NCBI RefSeq assembly: GCF_029961145.1
Contig: NZ_JASBRG010000007.1
Span: forward strand, 57,897 to 121,896
DNA length: 64,000 nt
From: Pinibacter soli
GTDB lineage: Bacteria; Bacteroidota; Bacteroidia; Chitinophagales; Chitinophagaceae
Direction of reading: 5' to 3'
The position numbers and the translations under genes were made by a program. This document shows, in pieces, positions 15,765 through 24,865 of this stretch (positions within the stretch are counted from its first letter, which is position 1; the number at the start of each line of letters is the position of its first letter). The notes under the pieces are model-generated. The model ran no database searches. It saw only the letters and a list, made by a program, of their open reading frames with translations, and was not told the DNA's origin.

Positions 15765-16367
15765 ATGAGAAGAATTGCCCTATTACTATTTACCGTACTA
15801 GCCATTACCAGTTGCGACGAAAATTCAGGTTCAAAGAAAAAATCCAAACACAATAATCAAAATAAAGATACAGCCAAAAGTACTATCCAACCGGACTTTG
15901 ATAAATACTTGGCGTCATTGTCCACAATCCCTTTGCCTTTTAAGAATTCAACCATTGCTGGCTGCATTAAATCGTATTCAAAAAATTATGACAAAGCCGG
16001 TTTTATTAAATTCAAACATGCATGGACGACGCAACCCATCGGCGTTTTATACAGAACAGATAAGTACGTGGTGACTATGGAAACTTCTGTTGGTGAAGAT
16101 GGCCAGGTGCCTTATATCAATTCCTATGATAAGAAGGGGAACAAAATTGATTCACTGGCGCCGTACAAAAAAACAGGCTTCGATATGGGATATGAAAGCG
16201 TAGAATATTTAATGGTGGGTGCAGACAAAATGATTAGCGTAATCGATTCTACAAAAAGATGGAAACTGAACAAGGATAAAACAGATATTATCAAGAATAC
16301 AATGAAACTTTCTGTTGATACGACTTTGTTTATTGTGACAAAAGACGGAAGGATAAACAAACGGTGA
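15765..16367 (+). CDS. Lipoprotein of unknown function
   Basis: The 200-residue product has a short lipoprotein signal ending in the lipobox AITSC (Cys at about residue 17), then a Lys/Asn/Ser-rich linker and a soluble domain with no recognised family. The sequence after the linker (FDKYLASLSTIPLPF ... CIKSYSKNYDKAGFIKFKH) looks like a compact domain that compares a measured value with thresholds, but that is only impression. It is probably anchored in a cell-envelope membrane. No operon partner is evident. Confidence 0.75.
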   Translation: MRRIALLLFTVLAITSCDENSGSKKKSKHNNQNKDTAKSTIQPDFDKYLASLSTIPLPFKNSTIAGCIKSYSKNYDKAGFIKFKHAWTTQPIGVLYRTDKYVVTMETSVGEDGQVPYINSYDKKGNKIDSLAPYKKTGFDMGYESVEYLMVGADKMISVIDSTKRWKLNKDKTDIIKNTMKLSVDTTLFIVTKDGRINKR

Positions 16368-16407
16368 TTTGTATGCGAATAACTGAATAACTCAATTATT
16401 CAGTTAA

Positions 16408-16436
16408 TAAAAAAGCCACAGCTTTTTTGCTGCGGC
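16408..16436 (-). terminator. Rho-independent terminator of the small membrane protein gene
   Basis: On the minus strand GCCGCAGC-AAAAAA-GCTGTGGC is followed by TTTTTTATT. It lies 33 bases after the stop of the 50-residue membrane protein and between convergent genes. Confidence 0.8.
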
Positions 16437-16468
16437 CTAGTTAAAGAATATACCTTATTGAGTTATGG

Positions 16469-16621
16469 TTAATGGACCAAATTAGCTACGCCATGTATGG
16501 ATAATAAAACACAATAACTAAAAGCCATTAATACAGATGCCAGCATTACTAACTTAGAAACAAGTTTCCATGCCGGAATCTCTTTGTAAACATTTTGAGG
16601 GCGCAATGTAATTGTTGTCAT
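16469..16621 (-). CDS. Small single-pass membrane protein
   Basis: From the ATG at 16621 the product is 50 residues: a short polar N-terminus (MTTITLRPQNVYKEIPAWKL) and one hydrophobic helix (LVMLASVLMAFSYCVLLSI). The frame can be extended to a TTG at 16660, but the ATG is preferred. It has its own terminator, which supports a real gene. No family recognised. Confidence 0.6.
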   Translation of the reverse strand: MTTITLRPQNVYKEIPAWKLVSKLVMLASVLMAFSYCVLLSIHGVANLVH

Positions 16622-16765
16622 AGGTATTGTTTTAGGATGATAAGATAAAGGACAATTCAAACTTACTCATAAGATTTTGTGCTTGCAATAAGAGTTTTAC
16701 CTTATTTTAATAGTAATATTACCATGCGGCTTTCACCAGAAATGGGTAAAAAATTGGCAAAGTAA

Positions 16766-16794
16766 TTGCCTTAGAGCCATCTGCCTTAATTTTG
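16766..16794 (+). promoter_or_regulatory. Promoter of the response regulator gene
   Basis: TTG at 16766-16768 and TAATTTTG at 16787-16794, with an 18-base spacer, match the Bacteroidota promoter. The leader to the ATG at 16833 is about 30 bases. Confidence 0.55.
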
Positions 16795-16832
16795 AAACCA
16801 TTAGCATTAATAAAAGCAACAAAACGAAGCCT

Positions 16833-17996
16833 ATGTCTAACATTTTGATCATCGATGATGAAAAGGCCATACGGAAAACCTTAGGCGAAATTCTTTCTTA
16901 CGAAGGATACAAGATTGAAGAAGCGATGGACGGCGAAGAGGGCTTGAAAAAATTTAAGGAAAAGCCTTTCGACGTTGTTCTTTGCGATATTAAAATGCCC
17001 AAGATCGATGGCATTGAGTTTCTCGAAAAAGCAAGGGAAATAAATACAGATGTTCCTATCATAATGATCTCTGGTCACGGCAATATAGAGACTGCAGTTG
17101 AAGCTGTGAAAAAAGGTGCGTTTGATTATATTTCCAAGCCACCGGATCTGAACAGGTTGCTTATTACGATTCGCAATGCGATGGATAAAACTTCTCTGGT
17201 TACTGAAACCAAAGTGCTGAAACGGAAGGTGAGCAAGGTGCAGGAAATCATTGGAGACGCTGCGCCCATTCAACGTATAAAGGACACAATCGATAAAGTG
17301 GCACCAACAGAGGCCCGTGTACTTATCACAGGTGAAAACGGAGTGGGTAAAGAACTGGTGGCAAGATGGCTGCATGAAAAAAGCAACCGTGCTTCCGGCC
17401 CTTTGGTAGAAGTAAACTGCGCTGCTATCCCCGGAGAGTTGATCGAAAGTGAATTGTTTGGTCACGAAAAAGGTTCATTTACTTCCGCCATCAAACAGCG
17501 CATAGGAAAGTTTGAGCAGGCGCAAGGCGGTACGCTCTTCCTGGATGAAATAGGAGATATGAGTCTTAGCGCACAGGCAAAAGTATTGCGTGCCTTGCAG
17601 GAAGCAAAAATTACCCGCGTAGGTGGGGATAAAGAAATTTCAGTTGACGTACGTGTGATCGCGGCGACCAACAAGGATTTGCTGAAAGAAGTGGAAGAGA
17701 AAAATTTCCGTCTCGACTTGTACCATCGTTTGAGTGTCATTCTCATTCATGTTCCTTCACTGAACGAGAGACGTGATGACATTCCTCTCTTAACTGATAA
17801 GTTTCTCGAAGACATTTGCGCCGACTATGGTATCGCAAAAAAAGCCATTGACAAGGAAGCGCTTGACGAATTAAAGAACTACAACTGGAGCGGTAACATC
17901 CGCGAATTAAGAAACGTTGTAGAGCGCCTTGTTATTCTTTCCGGTAAAACAATTACGAGGGAAGATGTGGTGAATAATGTGGTGCCGAGGAGGTAA
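16833..17996 (+). CDS. NtrC-type response regulator lacking the C-terminal DNA-binding domain
   Basis: The 387-residue protein joins a receiver domain (phospho-acceptor Asp52 in LCDIKMP, Lys102 in ISKPP) to a sigma-54-type AAA+ domain. Walker A is GENGVGKE (167-174) and Walker B TLFLDEIGD is near 234-242. The loop that contacts sigma-54, normally GAFTGA, reads GSFTSA (214-219). The protein ends at NVVERLVILSGKTITREDVV, without the Fis-type helix-turn-helix that NtrC proteins carry, so it is about 60-80 residues shorter than usual. It may act without specific DNA binding or through a partner. No histidine kinase is adjacent. The stop codon is part of the following repeat arm. Confidence 0.88.
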   Translation: MSNILIIDDEKAIRKTLGEILSYEGYKIEEAMDGEEGLKKFKEKPFDVVLCDIKMPKIDGIEFLEKAREINTDVPIIMISGHGNIETAVEAVKKGAFDYISKPPDLNRLLITIRNAMDKTSLVTETKVLKRKVSKVQEIIGDAAPIQRIKDTIDKVAPTEARVLITGENGVGKELVARWLHEKSNRASGPLVEVNCAAIPGELIESELFGHEKGSFTSAIKQRIGKFEQAQGGTLFLDEIGDMSLSAQAKVLRALQEAKITRVGGDKEISVDVRVIAATNKDLLKEVEEKNFRLDLYHRLSVILIHVPSLNERRDDIPLLTDKFLEDICADYGIAKKAIDKEALDELKNYNWSGNIRELRNVVERLVILSGKTITREDVVNNVVPRR

Positions 17997-18126
17997 TTAA
18001 TAATTAACAATTAATAGGTGCTTCAGCAATAATCGAAGCACGATTGATTTTACGTTCAACAATTAATAGAGCCACATTCTTGAGTGAATGCGGCTCTATT
18101 AATTATTCTTTATTAATTATTAATTT
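17994..18126. repeat. Inverted-repeat element (AATTAATAATTAA family)
   Basis: The left arm starts at the TAA stop of the response regulator (TAATTAATAATTAACAATTA). The right arm (ATTAATTATTCTTTATTAAT...) runs to 18126 and contains the last codons and stop of the convergent antiporter gene. An inner 12-bp stem (18068-18079 with 18086-18097) holds one mismatch. Confidence 0.8.
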
Positions 18127-20520
18127 AGTCGCCAAACGTGCCATTGTTCCTGCGTTCAAAGGCGCATCTTCAGGAACCTCCGTATGTTTTATGATCAGCA
18201 CACTTGGTACATGTTCCAGCCAAACGCTTTTGCTGGCAACGAGTGAGTTCCAGCTTTCGTAGCTGATCAGCGTTAGGCTGAATTTTGACAATAAAGATTT
18301 ATTGATGGTTCTGTCTGATGCCAGTTCGATAGAAGCAGGATATTCACTTTGTATTTCTGCAACTTCTTTGTCCCAGTACTCATTTTCATGCACATTGCTC
18401 AACGCATCCAGTACTACAAGTTTTGATTCGTTGTTTTGAATAAATTTCTTTGCATACCTGAGCAACGACGCGTCAGATGGATGGAACATTGGCATGAAAA
18501 TATCTTTCGAGTTGCGGTAATCTTTGTCAATAAATACGCCGATGCTGCATTTCGCTTCTTCAATAAACGTCGTTGCCTTTTGATCGATCATATCATTGGT
18601 TGGCAACAATTGCGGCATCAGTTTTTTATCGCCAGTTATAGTCTTCAACAAATTTTCAGGATACAAAACTTTTGTCGCCTGGAATAAGCTACCAAGAAAA
18701 GTACCTTTCAGCAATGATTTCCCCGCATCGATCAGCATAAAATCATAATGCTCATCTTCAGTTATTTTAACGATCTCTTTCCGCACATCAATAACAGGTT
18801 GATAGCGTGTGTTAAGCTGAAGTTTCATCTTCTTTGCTTCTTCGCGTATGTGAGAAAAACTTTCCTTTTCAAACTCTTCGATCTGCGTGGTAGTGATATC
18901 AGGATTGTAGGTAAGATTGATAGCAGTAATGTGATTGTTCAATTGTTTTCTGCCCATGAGTTGCGACGCCAGTTGCAATAGTTTTCTGCCACTTTCTGCA
19001 GCATCAAAAGAGAGCAATATTTTGAAAGTCCTGGTATTGGCGACTGCCGGTCTTTTTGCTGCGTCTTTCCCTTTAAAGAACCAGTTGATAAGTTCCAGCG
19101 CCGGACCTGTCATGAACGTGGTTACGATGGCCATGATCACCATCATTGCAAACACTTGTGGTGAAAGAATGCCAAGGTCGTAACCGATGTTTAGTACCAC
19201 AAGTTCCATCAGGCCGCGAGTGTTCATCAATGCACCTATTGAAAGACTGTCGCGCCAGCTTTGGCCCATGATGCGTGCCGCAAAGGTACTGCCTCCAAAT
19301 TTTCCTGCAACAGCCACAAGCGTTATGCCTCCGCAAGCCAGCCACAATTCCGGTGTATTCAATAAACCAATTTGTGTACGCAAACCTGTTAGCACAAAGA
19401 ACAATGGAAGAAGTAATACTATGCTGATATCCTCTACTTTATCGGTAACAATTTTTCTGAAATTAAAATTATCGGGCATGATCACTCCGGCAAGAAATGC
19501 ACCGAATAATGCGTGTATGCCAATCACCTCTGTTGCATAGGCAGAGCCCAGCAGGATCATGAATACAAATGCCATCACGGCTTTGCTCACCATTTCGCGA
19601 CCCGCATAAATACTTCCAAGCCTGTTTAGGAATGGTTTTAAAACCATTAACATGAACAGTACATAACCTACTGCCAGTGCGATCGTGTATAGCGCTGTTA
19701 CAATTGTACCTGCCTTTACAATGGCGATCACGGCAGCCAGTATGCACCATGCTGTTACGTCGTCTGCAGCGGCACATGTAAGGGCCATTGAACCAAGTTT
19801 TGTTTTGGTTAAACCGCGTTCTTGTATAATACGTGCGAGCACAGGAAATGCAGTAATGCTCATCGCAATGCCGAGAAACAGTGCAAACGATAAAAATGAA
19901 ATACTTGTTGGGGCAAACTGAGTGTACATTAAACACGCCAGTCCCATTCCAAGTGTATATGGAATGATGATGCTGGCATGACTGATTACAACCGCGTCTT
20001 TCGCCTGCTTCCGTACATGCTCGATATCGAGTTCCATTCCTATTACAAACATGAATAGCATCAAACCGATCTGGCTGAGAAAATTAAGATTGCCTAACGA
20101 AGCTGCGGGAAAAATAAATCCTGAAACGCCGGGAAAAAACAACCCAAGCACCGAAGGACCTAATACAATACCAGCTATGATTTCGCCAATTACTGCAGGT
20201 TGTCCAATTTTATTAAAGATGAATCCAAATACCCTTGCAACAACAACAATCGTGATGATTTGCAAAAGCAATATAGCGGAAGGATGCGTAAGACTATGCT
20301 GAAGTGAATCTGCAAACAAGCCAAAGCTATTTCCGGAAACGGGTTTGTGGGCATGATTCAATCCCGCTTTTTGAAGTTTGGATCCAAATTGCGCAATAAA
20401 ATAAATCGCCGTACCACAGAAAGCCACGACCAATGTGTAAAACAACAGGCTCAATTTTCTCATAATCGACACGTGGGATAAAGTTTCTACCTCAAAATAC
20501 TCTTCAATATTACTATTCAT
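18103..20520 (-). CDS. CPA2-type cation:proton antiporter with universal-stress-like C-terminus
   Basis: The 805-residue protein has an extra N-terminal helix, then a Kef/CPA2 exchanger core of about 12 helices (IGQPAVIGEIIAGIVLGP; CAAADDVTAWCILA holds the Asp-Asp pair of the ion site; GALMNTRGLMELVVLNIGYDLG). The last 300 or so residues are cytoplasmic, beginning TFKILLSFDAAESGRKLLQLA, and look like tandem universal-stress-protein-like domains that probably bind nucleotide and regulate transport. It would exchange K+ or Na+ for protons across the inner membrane. The last codons (LIINKE and stop) are encoded by the repeat arm that follows. Confidence 0.9.
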   Translation of the reverse strand: MNSNIEEYFEVETLSHVSIMRKLSLLFYTLVVAFCGTAIYFIAQFGSKLQKAGLNHAHKPVSGNSFGLFADSLQHSLTHPSAILLLQIITIVVVARVFGFIFNKIGQPAVIGEIIAGIVLGPSVLGLFFPGVSGFIFPAASLGNLNFLSQIGLMLFMFVIGMELDIEHVRKQAKDAVVISHASIIIPYTLGMGLACLMYTQFAPTSISFLSFALFLGIAMSITAFPVLARIIQERGLTKTKLGSMALTCAAADDVTAWCILAAVIAIVKAGTIVTALYTIALAVGYVLFMLMVLKPFLNRLGSIYAGREMVSKAVMAFVFMILLGSAYATEVIGIHALFGAFLAGVIMPDNFNFRKIVTDKVEDISIVLLLPLFFVLTGLRTQIGLLNTPELWLACGGITLVAVAGKFGGSTFAARIMGQSWRDSLSIGALMNTRGLMELVVLNIGYDLGILSPQVFAMMVIMAIVTTFMTGPALELINWFFKGKDAAKRPAVANTRTFKILLSFDAAESGRKLLQLASQLMGRKQLNNHITAINLTYNPDITTTQIEEFEKESFSHIREEAKKMKLQLNTRYQPVIDVRKEIVKITEDEHYDFMLIDAGKSLLKGTFLGSLFQATKVLYPENLLKTITGDKKLMPQLLPTNDMIDQKATTFIEEAKCSIGVFIDKDYRNSKDIFMPMFHPSDASLLRYAKKFIQNNESKLVVLDALSNVHENEYWDKEVAEIQSEYPASIELASDRTINKSLLSKFSLTLISYESWNSLVASKSVWLEHVPSVLIIKHTEVPEDAPLNAGTMARLATKLIINKE

Positions 20521-20611
20521 TTACCTAAATGTAAAATTGTAGTAATGAATTAATTGTTAGAAAACCTTCATTTACCATATGCTTATTAAGTCGTATACAA
20601 ATTGAATGCAT

Positions 20612-20714
20612 GTTGCTTGTCATCCCGACGAAGGAGGGATCTGGGTGCTTTTTTTATGTGGCATGTTGGCCAGTGTTAAACCCAGATCCCTCCTTCGTCG
20701 GGATGACAAGCAAC
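20612..20714. repeat. Perfect 35-bp inverted repeat, core of the MITE-like family
   Basis: 20612-20646 and 20680-20714 are perfect inverted copies containing GTCATCCCGACGAAGGAGGG, with a 33-base loop. The same core lies inside the two elements at 5601 and 33311, but here the outer terminal repeats are absent. It lies between the antiporter start and the end of the PepSY gene. Confidence 0.8.
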
Positions 20715-20778
20715 CTTTCTTTACTGATTACGATCAGCAAGAATTGAGGATGTTGTTAAAAGAAAAAGCGGTTGAAGC

Positions 20779-22083
20779 TTAAACAGTCACAAGATCATCT
20801 TCCTTCACAACAACACTCGTCTTTGATGTCTTATTCCTACGTCCCCACCAAATGATAACGCCTGTTATCGGCAAACTTGTTGCAAGCAGGCAGGCAATGA
20901 AATAGAGTATTTTAGAGAACGTGCCGAAAATTTCACCTGTATGAATTGCTTTTGCAAGCGTAACGATCTTTTGTCCGGTTGTTTTTTCTGCAAAGCGTTC
21001 CACCTTTATCACCTGTGCAGTGTATTGATCAATCATCAATCGATCCGCTGCTGGAGACTCGAAGAAACCTTCTTTGTTTTTCTGCACCGTAATCACACCT
21101 TCGTTGTCTTTTGGAAGAAAAAATTTTGTGGTAAAATCACCGGCAAGTGTTTCATTTGATTTTGCCAAAGCTGTTGCAATACTGATGGCAGGCAAACTGT
21201 CTGTATTCACCGCTGACTTCATTTCATTCTCTTGTCCCTTCTTCACTGGATTAACGCCCAGTGCCTTTGAGAAACCAGCTTTGTACCAGTCGAATCCCAT
21301 AACAGGTCCGGTGATGGCCATGATGGTAATAAACAGGAAAGTGTAAAAACCTATTGCTTTGTGAAGATCAAAATTGAAACGTTTTCCTGAGGCATTGCGT
21401 TTAACCACAAAACCTTGTTTCCATAAATGTTTTTTCTTCCAGCTTTTTATTTTAGCAGGAAACCACAACATCATTCCGGTAATCTGCAAAAGTATCATCA
21501 AAATAGCAGCCGTGCCGGTAATGGCGGCGCCTATATCATGATTGTCTATCAGCAACCATCTGTGAAACTGCATGACGAAAAGAAAGAATTTTGCCGATGG
21601 CGTTTGCGCATCTCCCAATATTTTTCCTGTGTAAGGGTCCACGAAAAAGTTTTTCATTTGAACCCTTTCATTGTTTTTTCTTTGCGGTCCGCCTCTTTCG
21701 TCCTTACCATTTTTGCCATCCGCTTTTGGTGGGGCAGATTGCATCTCGTTCATCTCCGCTTGTGGCTTGTTCTTCTTGTCTTCTTTGGGGCGTATTGAAA
21801 AGACCCAGGCTTCAGTATTGCTTTGCGGAATTTGAATCGCCGCAATGATCATTCCTTTTTTTTCATTTTCTACCAATACTTTCAACTGGTCTGGTGTCAA
21901 TTTCACTGCGCCTTCTGTGGCTTTTATTGTAGTAAGATCACGGTCGAACCACTGTGTAATTTCTTTATTGAAAACATATACTGTTCCGGAAATGCAAATA
22001 AAGAATAGAAACAGGGCGCATGGAACGCCTACCCATAAATGTATCAGATGAATTACCCTGCGAAACGTCAATTTGTTTTTCAT
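20779..22083 (-). CDS. PepSY-associated transmembrane protein (iron-uptake associated)
   Basis: From the ATG at 22083 the protein is 434 residues. It begins KNKLTFRRVIHLIHLWVGVP, the conserved first helix of the PepSY_TM family, and contains a large periplasmic region with a charged insert (EDKKNKPQAEMNEMQSAPPK). About four helices with conserved His (LHKAIGFYTF, HTGEIFGTF) follow. Members are thought to work as ferric-siderophore reductases next to TonB receptors, which fits its position just downstream of one. A frame extension to TTG at 22095 runs into an intercistronic terminator and is not used. Confidence 0.88.
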   Translation of the reverse strand: MKNKLTFRRVIHLIHLWVGVPCALFLFFICISGTVYVFNKEITQWFDRDLTTIKATEGAVKLTPDQLKVLVENEKKGMIIAAIQIPQSNTEAWVFSIRPKEDKKNKPQAEMNEMQSAPPKADGKNGKDERGGPQRKNNERVQMKNFFVDPYTGKILGDAQTPSAKFFLFVMQFHRWLLIDNHDIGAAITGTAAILMILLQITGMMLWFPAKIKSWKKKHLWKQGFVVKRNASGKRFNFDLHKAIGFYTFLFITIMAITGPVMGFDWYKAGFSKALGVNPVKKGQENEMKSAVNTDSLPAISIATALAKSNETLAGDFTTKFFLPKDNEGVITVQKNKEGFFESPAADRLMIDQYTAQVIKVERFAEKTTGQKIVTLAKAIHTGEIFGTFSKILYFIACLLATSLPITGVIIWWGRRNKTSKTSVVVKEDDLVTV

Positions 22084-22093
22084 GCTATTATCC

Positions 22094-22125
22094 AAAATAA
22101 AAGCTACCGCATTTAACGGCAGCCT
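22094..22125 (-). terminator. Intercistronic terminator or attenuator between receptor and PepSY gene
   Basis: On the minus strand GCTGCCG (22117-22123) pairs with CGGTAGC (22103-22109), followed by TTTTATTTT. It lies between the receptor stop (22150) and the PepSY start (22083), so it would lower but not abolish downstream expression. Confidence 0.65.
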
Positions 22126-22149
22126 TTATCGTATTAAGTGAGTATTAAA

Positions 22150-24609
22150 TTAAAATCTGTAAGCCACTGTGGCCATGAACTGTCTTGGAGGAATCGGGTT
22201 AATGCTATAGTTTTCATGCACATAGTAGTTCAATGTATTGGTGATGTTGGAAAGCTTTGCCAATACCGATATATGTTTGAATGTATAGCCCGCAGACAAA
22301 TCAATGGTAGTGAAGCCACTAACAGGGATCAATCTTGATTTGGTATAAGAACCAGCTGGTTTAGAAGGATCTTTTGTGTCGTTCCAGCCGCCAAAGCGAT
22401 CGCCGATATAAACAACCGTTGCGCCAACTTTAAATCCTTTCAATTTGCTGTCACGAGAGAAGTTATAGAACAGGCTACCATTTGCAGTGTTTGCCGGAGT
22501 GTTTACCAGTCTTTGACCTTCTACGTAGTTACCTTTTACATCTGGCGTTTTAGTGTAGCGCATATTGTTGTAGCTGTAACCTGCAATGATATCAAGACCT
22601 TTTAAAGGATGAGCTGTGATATCAAGTTCTACACCATCGCTGGTTGTTTCACCTGCCAGTACTTTGATGTTGGCGTTGCTGTTAGGTGTACCATCTGCAA
22701 GGAATGGCGCGGTTTGCGCAAGATTGTTATTTACGATTCTGTAAACCGTTACGTTCGCAGATAATTTACCGTTTAAGAAATCATTTTTTACACCTAGTTC
22801 ATATTGGTTCACAATAGAAGGGTCCAATTGTTTGTAGTTAATATCAGTTCCGGTATTAACCACAAAATTGTTTGAATAACTCGCAAAGATCGAAGTATGC
22901 CCGAACGGTTTATACACGATACCTGCTCTTGGTGAAAACGCTTTATCCACTTTGTCGGAGCCCATTGTTTTCACATTCGTTGCAAACGTCAATGTATCTG
23001 GAGCTTTCGAATCCTGGTATGACCAGCGAACACCCACCAATACTTTTAATTTTGATGAAAGGCTGATCAAATCCTGCACGTAAGCGCCAAAGCGGTTAAC
23101 AGGCTGGTGACCCAGCTTCAATGCTGTTGCCACTGGAATATCTGTACGTGGAGTGTATTTGGTGGCATCATAAATGTTGATGGTGTCATAGATACCACCT
23201 TTTACATTTGCAAGACTGTAAGTATAGTTCGATGTATAAAATCTATCCGCATCCACACCAGCTAACAATGTATGCTCAATGAAAGCTGTTTTGAATTTGC
23301 CCGTAAGGTCCACGGACGCAACATAGTAATCTTCTCTTGTGTACAATTTGTTGATTGGTCGGGGCAAATTACCATTTGCAGCAGCCTGCATTCTTTCTAT
23401 AGAGTAGTAATCTCTTTTGTACATCTGGTAAGATCCGTTGGCAGTAATCGTCCAGCTATCATTCAACTGGTGTTTCAAAGAGAACCCTGCAGATGATTGT
23501 TCTGTTTTGGTATATTGCCAGTTTGTGCCGAGGAACCTGTTTCTTGGCAATTTAGCAATAGCAGAATCTGCTACTGAAGGAATGCCAAAATCAGGAGTGA
23601 AATTGTGGTGCAAATAATCTCCCTGAACCAATAATTCCGTGCGTTTGCCGAGTTTGAACAACATGGAAGGATTTACATAATAACGTTCGCTTTTTACCAC
23701 ATCGCGATAGCTTTTTGCATTTTCGTAAGTGCCATTTATGCGGAACGCAATTGTTTTGCTGATTGGTCCGTACACATCAAAAGATGGTTTGTACAAAGCG
23801 TTGCTTCCAACACGCATTGACACTTCACCACCTGTTTGGAATTTGGGTTGCTTGGTCACCATATTCAAAATGCCGCCCGGAGCAACGTTTCCGTACAGGA
23901 TAGCCGCGCTGCCTTTCAATATTTCCACTCTTTCCAGAGAACTTACTTCCGGCATTGCGCCAGAGTTTACACGGGCACCATTTTTAAACATATTGTTGCT
24001 GCCGAAGCTGTAGCCGCGACTGGAAAAAGCTTCCTGCGTTGAACCTCTTGTAGTTGCCAGGTAAATGCCGTTTACGTTTTTCACCACATCGCTCAGGCGT
24101 TGTGATTGCTGATCTGTAATAATGTCTTTATTGATGATACTGATGCTCTGTGGAAGATCCATCGGATCAATTGGCGCTTTACCGATTGTCAGCGGTTTTG
24201 CATTGAGGCCCTTTCTTGCATTCACGATCACTTCATCCAGTTCTTTTGAAGTTTCTTTCAAAACAAAACTTGCTTCTGTGGTGGTTCCCGCTATTACCGC
24301 AACTTCTTTGGTTTGTGTTTGCAGTCCGGTATACGATACAACCAGCATATACTGGCCCACCTTTATATTGTGTAACGAAAAAGTGCCGTCTTCGTTTGAG
24401 ATAGTTCCTTTTGAAGTTTCCTTAAGAACGATATTTACGTAAGCTGCCGGCTTTCCGTCTGTTGTTGTGATGTTTCCATTGATAGCGCCAGTCTGAACCA
24501 TTGTTGTAATTGTGTCCGTCTGTGCGACTACCCCGATATTGCCTGTCTGTGCGATTCCATTAATTGTGCTGAATAAAACTGTTAGCAGTAGTAAATAGAG
24601 ATATTTCAC
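22150..24609 (-). CDS. TonB-dependent siderophore receptor
   Basis: About 820 residues: a signal peptide (KYLYLLLLTVLFSTINGIAQ), an N-terminal carboxypeptidase-regulatory-like domain (GNITTTDGKPAAYVNIVLKE...), a plug domain (DLPQSISIINKDII ... LERVEILKGSAAILYGNVAPGG) and a 22-stranded barrel ending in Phe (ATVAYRF). The plug resembles FhuA/FpvA-type ferric-siderophore receptors rather than SusC. It imports an iron chelate across the outer membrane with TonB energy. There is no in-frame ATG; GTG at 24609 or TTG at 24618 must be the start. It forms an operon with the PepSY gene. Confidence 0.9.
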   Translation of the reverse strand: MKYLYLLLLTVLFSTINGIAQTGNIGVVAQTDTITTMVQTGAINGNITTTDGKPAAYVNIVLKETSKGTISNEDGTFSLHNIKVGQYMLVVSYTGLQTQTKEVAVIAGTTTEASFVLKETSKELDEVIVNARKGLNAKPLTIGKAPIDPMDLPQSISIINKDIITDQQSQRLSDVVKNVNGIYLATTRGSTQEAFSSRGYSFGSNNMFKNGARVNSGAMPEVSSLERVEILKGSAAILYGNVAPGGILNMVTKQPKFQTGGEVSMRVGSNALYKPSFDVYGPISKTIAFRINGTYENAKSYRDVVKSERYYVNPSMLFKLGKRTELLVQGDYLHHNFTPDFGIPSVADSAIAKLPRNRFLGTNWQYTKTEQSSAGFSLKHQLNDSWTITANGSYQMYKRDYYSIERMQAAANGNLPRPINKLYTREDYYVASVDLTGKFKTAFIEHTLLAGVDADRFYTSNYTYSLANVKGGIYDTINIYDATKYTPRTDIPVATALKLGHQPVNRFGAYVQDLISLSSKLKVLVGVRWSYQDSKAPDTLTFATNVKTMGSDKVDKAFSPRAGIVYKPFGHTSIFASYSNNFVVNTGTDINYKQLDPSIVNQYELGVKNDFLNGKLSANVTVYRIVNNNLAQTAPFLADGTPNSNANIKVLAGETTSDGVELDITAHPLKGLDIIAGYSYNNMRYTKTPDVKGNYVEGQRLVNTPANTANGSLFYNFSRDSKLKGFKVGATVVYIGDRFGGWNDTKDPSKPAGSYTKSRLIPVSGFTTIDLSAGYTFKHISVLAKLSNITNTLNYYVHENYSINPIPPRQFMATVAYRF

Positions 24610-24703
24610 TTTGGTCAAATTTTATGCAAAAAAAGAACGAAGCAAACTTTAATTAGTGCCGGATCGGGAAAAACGGTTTACGGTATCGGGAAAAAGAGAA
24701 ATA

Positions 24704-24800
24704 GCAATGTTCGATGAAAGATGTAAGATGTGCGAAATTCGTTGAGAACGAGCACGTTAATAACTATCGTACATCGTACTCCGTACATCATACGTCTTGC
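24704..24800. repeat. Degenerate inverted-repeat element (GATGTAAGATGT family)
   Basis: GATGAAAGATGTAAGATGTG pairs imperfectly with GTACATCGTACTCCGTACAT on the right. It lies in the divergent region between the receptor and the esterase gene. The architecture matches the other elements but pairing is poor. Confidence 0.45.
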
Positions 24801-24865
24801 TTATCACGGTTGTGTTTTCTGTAGAAGATCTTGTTGAGCTACACCAAATGCCCTAAATTCACTTC

